Shown here piece by piece: positions 13,116-26,600 of a stretch of 64,000 bases of DNA (positions are counted from its first letter, which is position 1; each line of letters starts with the position of its first letter). The notes beneath the pieces are model-generated. The model worked only from the letters and a program-made list of their open reading frames with translations, was not told the origin of the DNA and made no database searches. This DNA comes from Dolomedes plantarius (Eukaryota > Arthropoda > Arachnida > Araneae > Dolomedidae). The DNA is taken from positions 169,372,242-169,436,241 of the forward strand of contig OU015496.1 in assembly GCA_907164885.2 (NCBI GenBank). The letters run 5' to 3'. Made by a program: the position numbers and the translations under genes.

Positions 13116-13390
13116 TCAATCCATGTGTGTTATTCACTATCCAAGAATTGCAATTAATTATCACTCATTATCACGAGTATTAAATTCTTGGTGTTCATCG
13201 GAGAATTAATTGAAACATCGTTGGTTCATCATCAGTTACCAAAACACCAAAGTGTAGCGTTTTCTTGGATTTAATTAAACATTATGATTTAATCAAACAT
13301 TAAATCCCTCTGTGTTATTCATCTTATTCAAAAATTAGAGTTAATTATTCCATCTAATAATGAGATATAAATTCTTTGTGTTCATCTCTG
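13116..13390. repeat. Diverged tandem duplication, ~186-bp spacing
   Basis: aatcc-tgtgttattca, ttaattat and aaattctt-gtgttcatc occur in the same order at 13118-13200 and 13303-13388. Confidence 0.7.
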
Positions 13391-16300
13391 TGTGTAGTGT
13401 TTTCGGTGAATACTTCGAAGGCAACATCTTTGGTACACTTGACGTCTTTCAAAATTACTAAAGCACTAAAATTAAGGGTATTTTTTTTAAGGAAACTGAT
13501 GTTTTAAATAATTTAAACCATTCGAGGAATTCATCATTCAAGATTTGGCATAAAAAAATATTTCTAACCACGATGAGGAATGAACTCTCTTTCACCGAAG
13601 AATGCTTTTAGTTATTTTATAATCTTTCAAAATTCTCAAACATAAACAGTTTTTTCCTCTCAGTTTTGAACCACATACAAATGCATTACGGAGATGTTGA
13701 CCTAAAAAATAAAAAAAGATAATTTTACCATAAACAAAACTTTTCACTTTGAGCTGACGGATGGCAAGAGGAAATCTGGAGTGCCTACAGTCATTATGCA
13801 AAACAAGTGTCATCTTCTACTAGACAAGGGACTGGCGGTTTGAAATGATGCTGTCGTCTTTCGTCAAAATTTAATGAAAAACATGCAATGAAAAAATAAA
13901 AAAAAGTATCTATAATGCGAGACCAATTAATGAAACGTATTCTATATAACATATATTTTATTCCATTTTTGCTTATATCAGTGGTACCTTAGTTTTACAA
14001 CCATAGTGCTATTAGTCGCCTTGTATTCAGCACTGAAGAACGGGCAAACAATCATAGTATTATACTGATATCGATACAAAAATAATTTCTATAAATAAAA
14101 GTCATGTTCCTGCATTGGTATTAATTGATCGCTTATAGTTTTCTATTGTTTTAGTTAACATTAAACAAACTCTCTCTCTCTTTACATTCTTTTTACGTAG
14201 AGTTTACATTCTCCGCAAGATTCCTCATAGAGAACGACATTTGGTTAAAGACGTTATGTATCTCGTATGCACTCGAATTTCGTGACCAGTAGCTTTCGTC
14301 AGTCTCATATTTGTCATTTTTTTATTTGAAAATATTTTTTTTAAATGATTGCGTTAGTAATAAGTATATTAGTGATACTTGTCTCTATACGTTCCTTTAT
14401 TGTCAGAATCAAACAAGCTAAGGTTCTCGGCAGTCTTTTTTATTTAGCAATAAATCTTCATTGATTTATCTCAGTCATTTCCTTCCATCAATCTTAATTG
14501 TTTGATTTATTGACAAATATTTTGTAAAATATTTTATTGTAGCATTTGCATAAGAGGACATGTTTATTTTATATCTTTGAACTTCATAACATTTCATATC
14601 TTTAACACTGCACTCTCTTATAGCTTTCTCTCTCAATCGAAAAAAATTAAAACTACAATCTTCTGCACTCAGATGCCAATTTTCTAACCTTTACCAAGCA
14701 CGTCAATAAAATCAACATAACAGGACCATAGGAAGATGTGATGAACTGCGTTTCAAAGGCTTCGCTTTCTAACGCAGAGATTTCTGAAAATAACATCGGG
14801 GAGCGAGTGTTCGATGATGTGAGATCAACATAACAATTTTAAGGATTTCTCATTCTGTATTTACAAATTGGTTTTTCATGTAGAGGACCCTAAAACCCGA
14901 GTAACAGAGGGCATAGCATATTGTATTACTGTCCCTATTCTAAAATTAAAAGGAACGAAACTAAATAAAGAATTGACAACGAAAGAAGTAACATATAACC
15001 TACATTTGCCAAATAAATATCAATGGAAAGGTTTTACGTTTTCCTTATTGAACTTATTTCTGTAAACTACACCTTTATGTATTTATCATTGTTATGCATG
15101 AAATAATTCCCAAAATATTTCCAAACTACTGATATTGAAAAAAAGCGTTGTTATAAAGAAAATTGTTTAAATTGTTTTTAAAACAATTTATGACACAAAA
15201 TGAATAAAGTACCGAGTATCACGATACAAACTTAATCCAACCATACTCTATACATGCATTTCTTAAAAATGGATGAAAAGGAAAGAAATAGTTTTAAAAT
15301 AAATGACGAAAGCATATAAAAACTTATAAGCAACCAGCAGAAACAGACGCGGTTTTCGTACATTCAAACGTGATAATATAAGGTTTCAGATGCTTATCTT
15401 TCAAAATGGACTCTTAAAACCACAAAAAATACATGACTTAGCTCTGCAATGTTTATCGTAAAGAATCCGTTTGTTCATATAGATCAGAATATTTTATCTC
15501 TAAAACTTCCTTAAAAATTTAGTTACCCCATGTAATCATAGCGGATGCATATCAATTAAAATTATTTTCAGTATATGGGGTTTAATAGGTATGCATATAT
15601 CTCACAAAATCAAGCATCTTAGGAAAACTTCTTATAACAGTAGGCGTTTTGAAATTGAGACACACACCGCACAAATAATCTGAAAATGATTCTCTGAACC
15701 ACGAATTGTAAATTAAGAAACTTTAGCTCGGTTTTTAGCTGAATATGGGTAGCTCCATTATAAAACTAAAGATAAATTTATCCCCCTCCCCACTCACCCC
15801 TATTTTTTTATTTTGATATATAAATCGATTATATCACTGAACAACAGTTACAAATATAAGGCTATTCAAAAATAGTTTCTATTTATTGCCTCTAGATGTC
15901 GCCACTAAACTTTGTATATTTGTTCATTATATCGTCTTATGCAATGCACAAGCATTAAACTGCGCCAAAAATGTTCCATTTCCTCAAAATCATTCTTAGT
16001 TCAATCGCGTGCATAGAATGGTACGTTTAGCTCTGATAATTCGTAACAAATATGCAGTATATATTTTCTAAAGTATAGTTTATACTCAAAATCTGTCTTT
16101 TTTTAGATGGCGTCGTTTTAAAAGGGTTAAAAAAACATAAAATAAACCATTTTTACTCCAAAGGTATGTTGTTATACCAAAAGGGTGTTGAATTTGAAGT
16201 GAATTATTTGGTGAGTGAACTGTTATCTTGAAATTAGTTACTTTTGACCTTCTGACCCTTTCTAATAAACTGGAAAACAGGCAATTTAGAATAACTTTCA

Positions 16301-19300
16301 AATGAATTCGAAAAGTTAACAGTACCTCATTTTCACTCAGACAATTCCTCACAAATGAACAAATTCTTTCATGACTACGATTCTTTCATAAACTGCCCTC
16401 CTTGCCTGGGTGTTTCGCTGGTTTTTCCAGCAGGTTTTATAATATTAAAAGTAGTAGGTTTCTCCATTACATGCGCTTCTAGATTATAATACCCAGACCA
16501 GCGTCTTCTTGAGCACAGGATGTAATTCAAGTGAATTTATAAATTTGTTGTGCTCCCATTCATACAGTATGAAGTCCCGTGCCAATAAGAAAGAACGGTT
16601 TGCGGAGAATTTCTCATTTTAGTGCTGCCCTCTACTGGCGGACACAGTAAATAGAATCGAAGAATTTAGTTAAATACCAAAGTCGACGACGAGTTAAAAA
16701 GTAAAATCTTTATTTTCTGAGCATTGTCATCCAGAATCTTTTTTTGTTAACACACCACTTCTATTGAAACTCTAACTACTTTGGTTTTTAGAGCATTCTG
16801 AGCACTATTTCAAGAAGTACGCCTCTTTAGAGAGTATTTTAGACTATTTTACCACATATGGGTAATTGTAATTTCCAGCACGATTTTCAGGAAACTGTGA
16901 TTTGGGAGTGGCGAATCTTAAACCAGTATCCATTCTTCAAATTTTCACAAACCGAGCATCCGGCAAGCAAAAATCTTGGAATGTGCCTTTTACAAGGGTA
17001 AGCGTTTGGCAGGTTTTTATTTTATTATTTTTTCAATTTTTGTGTTTCATCCCTTTCAATCTAAGTTTCTTGTTCTAAATTCAGCGTTGATTTAATGACA
17101 GACGATATTTTAAATGCCTCCAGGAAAGTAACAAACAGGGGAAGGCGTATTAGACGAAGAGAAAACGAATTTCCAGAGAGAACATTTTGGTTAAAGTGAA
17201 CACATGATGTAAAAGTATATAAAGTACTTGACAACAGAGAAGGGGTAGGTAATTAACTCTGATAATCTAACTCGGAAACGTTAAGAAGGCCCCTATCCAC
17301 CCCCTTCAGGATAAATCCGTCTCATTTCATATTGCACGTATGTAATCAAAACATTCTTTTATTTTTAAACTATCCTTTCCCGGTTGTTTATCAATGAAGT
17401 TTGCTCTTTTTGACGGGATAATTATTGCTACATCATTCAAACCAAAAGACTTTCGTGCCCCCCAGACAGGTTCAAAGTTACATTTCAAAATTAGAGTGTT
17501 CTCTCTAAATATCTCTTTGCTTCTCATACATATTATTCTGGTCATCTGGTAGGTGTTTTAAATATGACAATTCCTTGCATTCTAAATTCGGTTCCTGAAC
17601 TAGGGAGGATTCCCTACTTCTAATTCATTCAACAATCTTGAGAAGGATATCACATCTATTCCCCATCTATCGTCTTCTGGGGGCGAAAGATAAGGGAAAG
17701 ATGAAATCTCGGAGTGTTCATTTCACCTTTCTTTGTACTCTAGAAAACAGTTTTTGTTTCAGCTAACATTAAATCAAAAGAATTAAAAAGTATCATTGGT
17801 CTCTTTTTCAGGTCCTTTTCTTTCCGCGGTCTGGAGAATCTCGTTTCAGTTTAGTCATTCTTCGATATTCTTACTTCTCCAATTTTCATCTTTACTTTTT
17901 TAATTTTTCATACCAGATATTTCAGAGATGCTTCGTTTTTCAGAGACATGCTACTGATGTTCAGCGAATTGCTCCAAACTTCTCTTCAGGAGAGCCATTT
18001 TAGCTCCCTAATTTTTGTAAGTAAATTATGCATTATACCTTCGTGTGTGTTGAGAGGTGCTTTATAATTTTTTTCTATAAGAACCAAAATCAAAATTCAA
18101 TAAACAAGCACGGTTTGAATTTAAACGTAACAAGATTACCAGATATTAGAGTGCTTGTATAAATCCCAGTACAACTAGTTCAACTGCTCCGTGTGAAGTA
18201 TCATTTCATTGCGTCCCAACTTGTTTCAACCCTCTTTCAATGCAGAATTCCTCTAAATCCCACCATGAAGATGGTCTCTCTCCTCCTTTTCAGATATCGA
18301 TTTTCGAGAAATGTGCGGAAAATCACGGGCAGGTTATGATCCAATGCTCGTGGAAAATGTCGCCCAATCGACCAAAGGACATTTCGAGCAAACTGCTCGA
18401 AAAAGGGTGATACGCAGTTCTTTGCACGACCAAAGGTGTATTTTGGCTCCAAGTTAACTGTGGATCTCTCAGAGATAAACAAGTGAGATTCCCCAGATGA
18501 CTGAACCGTATGTCATCAGCACTGACCCAACTAATAATTTTTTAAACAACTTTATTATTAGTTTTCCATACTGTAAATGCTACGCAAGCGGCAGATAAAT
18601 TTAGAATACACGATAAAACCATGACACATGGATGTGCTCAGGATACTGAAAAATATTACTTAAATATCTTTTTTAACAATTCGACAGGCCATAGCGGGAA
18701 ATGGAACTGAGACCTACGTGGTCGTAGCTGACGAAATTTACCGTCACTCAACGAGTGCAGCATGACAGAAATGCTTCCTTTTTTTTAATGATTAAAGGAT
18801 TCTCCCAATATTCTTATAATTGAAATCAAAGGCAACTTAATACGCATTTACCATTTTAAGCTTCGAGTTTTTAGAGACAATTAGCTCAAAATTCTTCCCC
18901 ACTTCCGAAGGACAGGTTTTGAAAATATCAACAAAATTCCTGACACGGATGAATCCCCCTCTTTTGCTTGCGGAGAGAAATAGGTACTATAGAGTTGCCT
19001 TATGCTTTTTTAAAATTTTTACCGTCTTTTCTAAGTAGCTAGAGATTTGAAAGAAAAAATATGGAATTTATTTTCTCTCTTTGTCTCGCGTATGTGTTCT
19101 TGGAAAGTTGTAAGATTACTAAAGCGATTGCCTATATTATTTTATATAAGGGAACTTGTTGTATCTCGGATCTATTTTAATGTTTCAATTTTTTTTCATC
19201 CATATAGCACATAAAAAAATAAATAAATACTGTTTTTTTGATACTTCAGAATGTAAGTGTTGACCTGTAATTTCATCAATTTTTCATGTGAATTATTTTC

Positions 19301-20800
19301 ATGTTTTCGAGACAGTTTAGAATCATATTGCCTTTAGAACCAATGTACAACATAACATTTTGTACCTTGGTCCTACCGACTTTTATTACTTAATTCAAAA
19401 GTATAAATGTCATCCCAAAGTATAAATGTCTAACCCGAACCATAATTACAAGTCTAAGAACAAATCCAGTGAGTAGATCAATTAAATTATGAACACGATA
19501 AACAAATTGCAATTAAATATAAAAGTGAAATATCTGTTTCTTGGTTAAAAGTTGCTTTAACTTCCAGTATTCTCAAAATTATGTTCTCAAATTTTTTTCA
19601 AGGCGTTCGAAGCCAAATTTCTCCTGGCATTTGATTTTTGCCCCAAGATTTATATTTTAACTACTTACCTTTATAAATTGCAAGGCGAAATGGTGAATAT
19701 TTTTTTTAAGTTAACACAAAATTAAGTTTACTCGCTCTTTGGATGTATTTCATTGATAAGTGTGCCTCTTCTTTAGCAAAAATTGTAATTTAGGGAATAT
19801 GAAATTGTACTCACTCATTCTAAAAATTTCTTCACTTACCTCAATTAGAATAATTTTAGATATTGAAATGTTTAGCAGCTCTAAAAATTATTTCTTTCTT
19901 GAGAATTAAATCAACAGTTTTCCGCTTAAAGCCGTAAGCGCTGTGAAGCATGATTCTTCTCACCAGGGAAACTAATAAAAAAAGAAATACTAATAAAAAA
20001 GGAATTAACTATCAGGAGATTGTACCTTGGACCAAGGTTAAAAAAAATTTCTGGCCCGAGGTTAACAGGTTCTCACTCCAAACAATGGTCCATTTCTTCA
20101 ACCTAGATGTTAGGTTAAAGTCAAAATTCTGTGACTGATACGATTCGAAAGGGTGATTAAGAATTGCATTAATTTTGTATTAAAATGCCGTTAAGATCTC
20201 AAGAGAAAACAAAATTAAGACATCAAAATACTTTAACCCATGAGACTTAGCAAATGCGGTTAACAGTTAGACTTAAATGAGACCTTTTTATATAAGGCCC
20301 ATTAAAGACCTCTATTGACACATACATGAATTACACTTACAAAAACAAAGATACAGATGGCGATGTGTATAGGTGGTATATACATACACATAAGTATATA
20401 TTATATACATGGAGAGAGAATTATGTACGGACATATCCATACAAACATTACTAACATCAGTTGTTTATTTTTATGTACAAGATTTCTCTCGTCACTTCTA
20501 GTTTGAGATGGATTTTATTGTTACTGCTAATATTCTCATTACCACAGCCTCCATGTCTTTTTAATAACCATTTGCATTGTTTCTCCCTATTCTGATCACT
20601 TATCTCTCACCATTGTTATTAGTACGATTTCTCATTTATAATCATTATCATGTTATACTACTAATCGTCTTTTCCATCAACACTATCCTCTATCATTGTT
20701 ATTATGATCTCATTGACGCTTAAATATCTAGTTATTTCAAGTTCATCCATTTTAAGTTTTTCATTAGCATTTTTATAATGTTGTTCCTAATGTCCCTAGG
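13391..20800. other. Long stretch without recognised genes
   Basis: AT-rich DNA with only short frames (the longest about 88 codons, 16086-16352 minus), none with a recognisable domain. No RNA gene, no clear transposon end. Confidence 0.4.
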
Positions 20801-20802
20801 TG

Positions 20803-21120
20803 GTTCCGGATCAAGTCCCTAAGTTTCAGACCAGGTCCGTATAGGCTCCGGTTTATATGGCACCACAAGGGTCGGAGTCCGTCTAGATAGTCGCCACCTC
20901 AATTTTGACCGAGCAACCACAGGGGCGACATATGAGGGAGGGGGGGATCGAACCCTCTTCCACCCTCCCTGACCTCATAGAGGGATTTTCCGGTCTATGG
21001 ATTTAACGTGCCCATATCTGACCTAGACCAGTAGGTATTTAATGGCGCGGGTCGGGATTCGATCCGAACCCCTTCAGCACCGAAAGCCAGTGCACTACCA
21101 CAAGGCCACCTCGAGCCCAC
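20803..21120 (-). repeat. tRNA-derived SINE, family S1 (longest copy)
   Basis: Minus strand begins gtgggctcgaggtggccttg, with an A-box-like tggccttgtggtagtgca, a B-box-like ggttcggatcgaatccc, then cgcgccattaaatacc and a body ending near aaccggagcc. Related copies lie at 51977-52235, 60502-60660 and a body fragment at 47690-47795. Confidence 0.8.
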
Positions 21121-23488
21121 ATTTTTATTATAACGGTAATTAACGAATCAGCTTGTGGCAGTATTATTCATATGTATCGTGTATTCGTAAATTTTGTATT
21201 TTAAGGTGACAATGGACCTTCAGATTGACAAAATAATGTCCCCAAAACGATTTTTCTCTTTCAGAAAATGGATTCTGCAACTCATCAGCTTTAAATTTTA
21301 AAAAAATGTATGTTGATCCGATCATTATTAACCGAGTTAAGTATTTTTTTTTCAAACGTAAACAATGGAAATGTTAGTCAAATTAAAACTTTAAATGACA
21401 TTTTCTCAAATCAAGTTTTCATGTCGTTTCGGTAAGTTCAAAATGTTCCATTTGTCACAATTTTTCTTGAATTTTCATAAAATTTCATAAAATGATTATT
21501 TATATATGTTAGAATAAAACTTATAAAATAGTATAATGAATTGATTACTAACAACTTAAAATTTTTACAATAAAAAAAAATTGATAAAATTTTGCATAAA
21601 ATGACCTATTTTTATCCATTTCTTTTCTAGTTTTTATAAATATGACTGTAAATCAAATAATGCTACTAACTTTTATTATAACTAAATAAAGCTAGCTTGA
21701 AGAGAGAAAATTACATATCTGAGACAAAAATGAATGCGCATGGAGCATTTTTAAATAGAGTAATTAACAAACTGATCTTAATATCTTAATTACATTCTGA
21801 TATTTTTAAACAACGAAATATGAATAGATGAGAATTTTCGTATTTAGTGTTCTGTTCACGTTTTGAAAAGGGCAAGTTTAAAAGCAATAGAAATTTCAAT
21901 TTAGTATCTACATCACATCAAACATGTAAGCTATAAGTGTTATTATAAGGGGGAAAATGTTTGAGGGCAGGGAAAGCAATATAGAAAATTTACAACTGTT
22001 GACAGGATTTCCTTTACTTGTGAAAGAACACGTTAAATGAAAGAGGAAAGAACCAATTGACAAGAGACATAATACATTTTAATTTACATTCATAGGAAAC
22101 ATAAAACTCATATTTATTTCACAAGATCACAAAAATATCAAAATAAAATGCAAGAAAAAACTTAAAATCTGCGTAAAAAATTCGCATTACTTCCACCGGT
22201 CGATTCAGTGAGTAGTTTCATTGACCAATATGAAACGCGTTTTTATAGTTTGATCAACATAAAATGGCGAGTTTTCTGTTAAAAATCCAACCAGTGGGAA
22301 ATGGATAAAATTAACCACCGCACACGCCAAAGAGTCCAGCTCTTTTATGTATATATATGCATGCCCATTTTTAGGATGAAACGTTCAAGAACCGTTGCAA
22401 CAACAGCTTTCATGTAGAAAGAAATATAAATAACAATATAAATAACGGCAGTCCCTAGTTGCTTGCCTAATGTGTCGCATTTTGTGATATCAGTCGTTGA
22501 ATTTACGTGCTACGACATATGGACTGATGGAATTTCAGGTGATTGAATTCAGTAAAATGTATTTATCCTCAATTTATTAAGCATCGACGATCATGGTCTG
22601 TGGTGAGTGAAAACAATAGAAAATCTAGAATAAATCTAATGGTGAAATGAGCGATATCATGATTTATTTTGCGGCTGAAGTCTCGATGTTTTTCGATAAA
22701 GTAATATGACCGATACGATGTTTTACCAAGTTTCACAAAGGTCACAATGATGTATGATAGTAATCACCACAATGAGTTTTACATCAATCACAATCGCAGC
22801 AAAGATTTATTTTTTTCTATCGAAATCCCGATGTTTTGTCAGTCTTCACGACGATCATTACCATGCTTCATGGTGTTCCGAGATAATCAAGATCTTTGAT
22901 GATAAGCATCACAATGAAATTTCCTATTAATCACAAAAAAATATTCCAGCGATCACCAGGATGCTTTATGATCAATTTCACGACGTCTTTATCACAAACA
23001 TGAAGTTTTACCACATTTTGTGTTCAGTTTTGATACAACTTTATATACAGCTCAATTGTAGGGATGATATACTCTGACATATCTACTGAAAAAACGATAC
23101 AGCGTAGCTGAAGCAGCTCTGATAACGTGGAACGGTGAAATTTTATAATCATGAATGATCAGTGTTTGAAAGGATTGCATTCATGATAGTTACATCTCTT
23201 TTGCGCAGAGATGTCTTTTGTTGCACTTCATGAAACTTCTGCTTAATGAGAAATGTGTGAATCACAGAACATCTTATTCCTAGCGCTTGGATTTGTAAAT
23301 TTTCACATCGAAAGCCTGAGAAGTCTAGTGATTCGAAATGCAGAGAAGTCATTCCGTGAGTAGCAGAAGAGCATAGTGAAATCACAGACTGGTAGCTTGA
23401 AATATGACGGATGGTTGCTTGGCTTTTCCCTGTTAAGAGCTTGGTCAGAGACGGGCGTCAAACTCACAAGATGATAGCTGCATTAGGT
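21121..23488. other. 3' flank of the protease gene
   Basis: AT-rich, no further coding exon. The protease 3' UTR must begin at 23488 and run leftward; its end is not determined. Confidence 0.4.
22806..22811 (-). promoter_or_regulatory. Candidate polyadenylation signal AATAAA for the protease gene
   Basis: First AATAAA (minus strand) found downstream of the stop codon, about 680 bases away. In AT-rich DNA this hexamer is common by chance, so the 3' UTR end is only a guess. Confidence 0.25.
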
Positions 23489-23647
23489 TCATCTGATGGT
23501 CTCTATTATCCAGTTCTTGAACTTAGTTATTCTAGTGCAGACTCCAGGCATGTTTGGTTCAGCACAGCCGATACCCCAAGAGATGATTCCAGCCAGGAAC
23601 CACCGGCCATCCGTACCCTTTGCCTGAAGAGGTCCGCCAGAGTCTCC
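23489..23647 (-). CDS. Sb: Protease coding exon 7: catalytic serine and stop
   Basis: Acceptor tttgcag, then [11 protein letters not shown] with catalytic Ser 382, [18 protein letters not shown], and the C-terminal amphipathic helix ending [12 protein letters not shown] (TGA at 23491-23489). Phase 0 start matches exon 6. The usual C136-C201 disulfide of trypsins is absent, as in other Stubble proteins. Confidence 0.95.
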   Translation of the reverse strand, partial: GDSGGPLQAKGTDGRWFLAGIISWGIGCAEPNMPGVCTRITKFKNWIIETIR

Positions 23648-26600
23648 CTGCAAAGACAAGTGTAAGTTTATGGTTGAAATACAACACAAGAGGTTGCGTT
23701 ATCCCTACTTATAGGGCTCATTGATATTAGAGCTGGAGCTCAAGGCATTTTGATGACCATTGTCACCAAGTGAACACACCATTTTGATCTGATGCAAAGA
23801 GAAAGTTTTCTAAAATAATCTGTTTTTGTATAAACTAATAAACTAACAGATTCTGCGGAATTGTTAACCTCACTGGTGAGAAAAATTTACAATTATAACC
23901 ATTCTTCATCCTGAAATTCGAAAGATACCTTCGGGAGGGTTTATTCCTCATAAATGTTCATTTGAAACACTTTACTTTAAATTATACTTCTGCATGTATG
24001 AATGATTATGAATCAGTTTAGACAGAGAAAGGTAATTGAATACGTAAAGTATCCGAATAGTTTTAACACATGTATTGTAAACCAGCGTTGAAACAGTACC
24101 AAGGTTATTGCTTGGCGTGTGTTTAGCCAAGATTGGGAAACAAGATAAAACCTGATGAGTCAGACTCGGTATTTATGAGCTTTAAGTACTTAAACAATGG
24201 TGCAATATCTTGCATTGGAACCATTTTTCAATGGTTCCAACTCAAGATGTTTGATTGATACTAATGATGTGCTGATATCCCATTTCGTCGCATATAGTAA
24301 TTATTTATTGATACACCAAGTAGCCTAAGTTGTATTAATATCAATATTTCATATTTAAGGCTGCTATGTACTAACCCCATTAGATTCGCTCACCTCAATG
24401 TTAACGTATGGAGAAAATTTGTCCACGGATTGCCGACTTGGATTCAAAGATTTTTTTTAAAAAATTGTACTCCGTCATAGAGAAAGAAGTTTTGCATTTG
24501 TGTACTTTTTTAGTTTTTTTTAATGTAATTAATATTTTAAAATTTAAATTATTCGGGGAAAAATCTGATATAGTGTGTTTTAAATGCTCATAAATTCCTT
24601 CGGTGGACGAAATTTATAAAATAAATCCTGTAGCGCTTTGCAGAAAAGTTCAGGCTATCTGACAATACCAATTTTATTTGATTATCAGCATTTATGCATT
24701 TGTAAATAGTTGACAAAAATATATTTTAAATAAAAAATTTGGGAACAGCTCTTAACCCCCCCCCTCCCCCCCTATAGAGAGAGCCATTACAATCCCTCAA
24801 AATGTCAATCCTAAGGGGGGGGGGAATTCTCGAACTGTCAACTGGACTCCTCCCACCACAAGAGTCTGCAAGAAGAGGAAAAGGGAAATAAGATTTTTTT
24901 TCTTAGTACATAGCAGCCTTAATGCTAAAGAGACAACAAAGCTGTTGACTAGTATTTAAGCACTGATGATGTGCTAAAATCCTAGATCCCTGTACGCAAA
25001 TTTGCATTAATATCAATATTTAATACTGTATGCGCATTTATCTCGTGGCAACAAAGCTAGTGTTAATAACAGTAAGGTTTAAATTAAACACTGTACTCTG
25101 AGATAAATGTATTACTGTGAATAACATTCAAATGAAATTTGTAATTTATCGTAACTTCCATAAAAACTCTTCCTTTTGATTCTATGAAAAGTAACCACTT
25201 GCTGTCTGTATGTGCTGTCCTGTAAATCTTAAAATCTGGTCAACTTAATTTTGCAGATTCACAAACACTTCTCAAAGAGCATTAGCTGTCCACTATTAGT
25301 TTAAAAAATCGTGGCAGATCGTGAGCCATGTTTGACCGTTAAAAACATGACAGTTAACAAGAAAGAAGAGAAATCTTCACTACGCGCCAAAATGATACAA
25401 TAGCTTCTAGCTCTTGAATCGATCATCTTGTGAGTAGATAGCAATTGTATTAACTATAAACCAAATCCATTTTTAGGATTTAAAAAAAAATCTAGACTGT
25501 GAATCAAATGTTGAAGGTATGAAACCACAAGAAAGCTCATTTTTTTATAACGAGCGGGCTTTTACTGCGTGCTAAAATGATTAAATAGACTTCAAATCTT
25601 ATATGGATAATCGCATGTGTAGATGGTATTTATATGAACCACAAACCAGATTCACTTTCAGGGAAATAAAAACTTAAAAATGATTATGAGTCATGAGATG
25701 CAGTTAAGAAACCACAAAAAGGTTAATTTTGGGGGGAACGCACTTCTACTACGCGTTGAAATGATTAAATAGATCCTAGCTCTTGAATCGACAGGGGGAG
25801 TAGATTGTATAGGAGAGATCACCATATTACATATTTTTAATAGTCTATTGTTTTGATAACCTAAATCCAATTAAATAATTCCTTCTAATACTTTCAAAAA
25901 ATTCTGCAGTTATAACTTAATCTTTTATTTCATATATATGTAACTTAATAAGTCTGCTTCTAAATTTCACCTCACGCGTTTTCCGAAGTTAACTGTTCTG
26001 GCAAAGAACAACCCCTTTTCCTTTAACGCATCTATGAATAACTTATTCTATAAACTATGTTAGTCCTTTAGCCCCGTGCTAGTACTCTTCCCGAACACTA
26101 AACAACCCCGTAGAATGGGTATTTAAGATAAAGATTACCAGATATGGGCCGAAAATTCTTTTGCCCCAACATTGTTGGTAATAAACTAATATCTATTGGA
26201 ATCATGTGGGCATAGAGTCATACGAGTATTAAACACCTTATTATCACTATTATCACCCAAAAATTTTAACCTCTAGAGGTCAAAATGGTAATATCCATTT
26301 TATATATCACACCCCGGCAAGAGAAGTGACACAAGTAAAAAAAATGGTAATTTTGAGGTTATGTCATTGAAAAATATGTATGAAGTGTCCCATCGTGCAC
26401 AAAAATCGACACATCTCTATTTAGCAATTTGTCCACGTGAGGACAGTTGTATCAGTTTTATTGTAAAGCTAGTTCAAGCTGCATAGTATTCTTTAAGTTG
26501 ATTTTTCTCAAATGCTGCATTTTTGAGTTGTCACTTTTCTTGCCGGGATGCGATATGTTTGAAGGGAAGACACGGATCTCTTTCCATTCTAAGTGTTATT

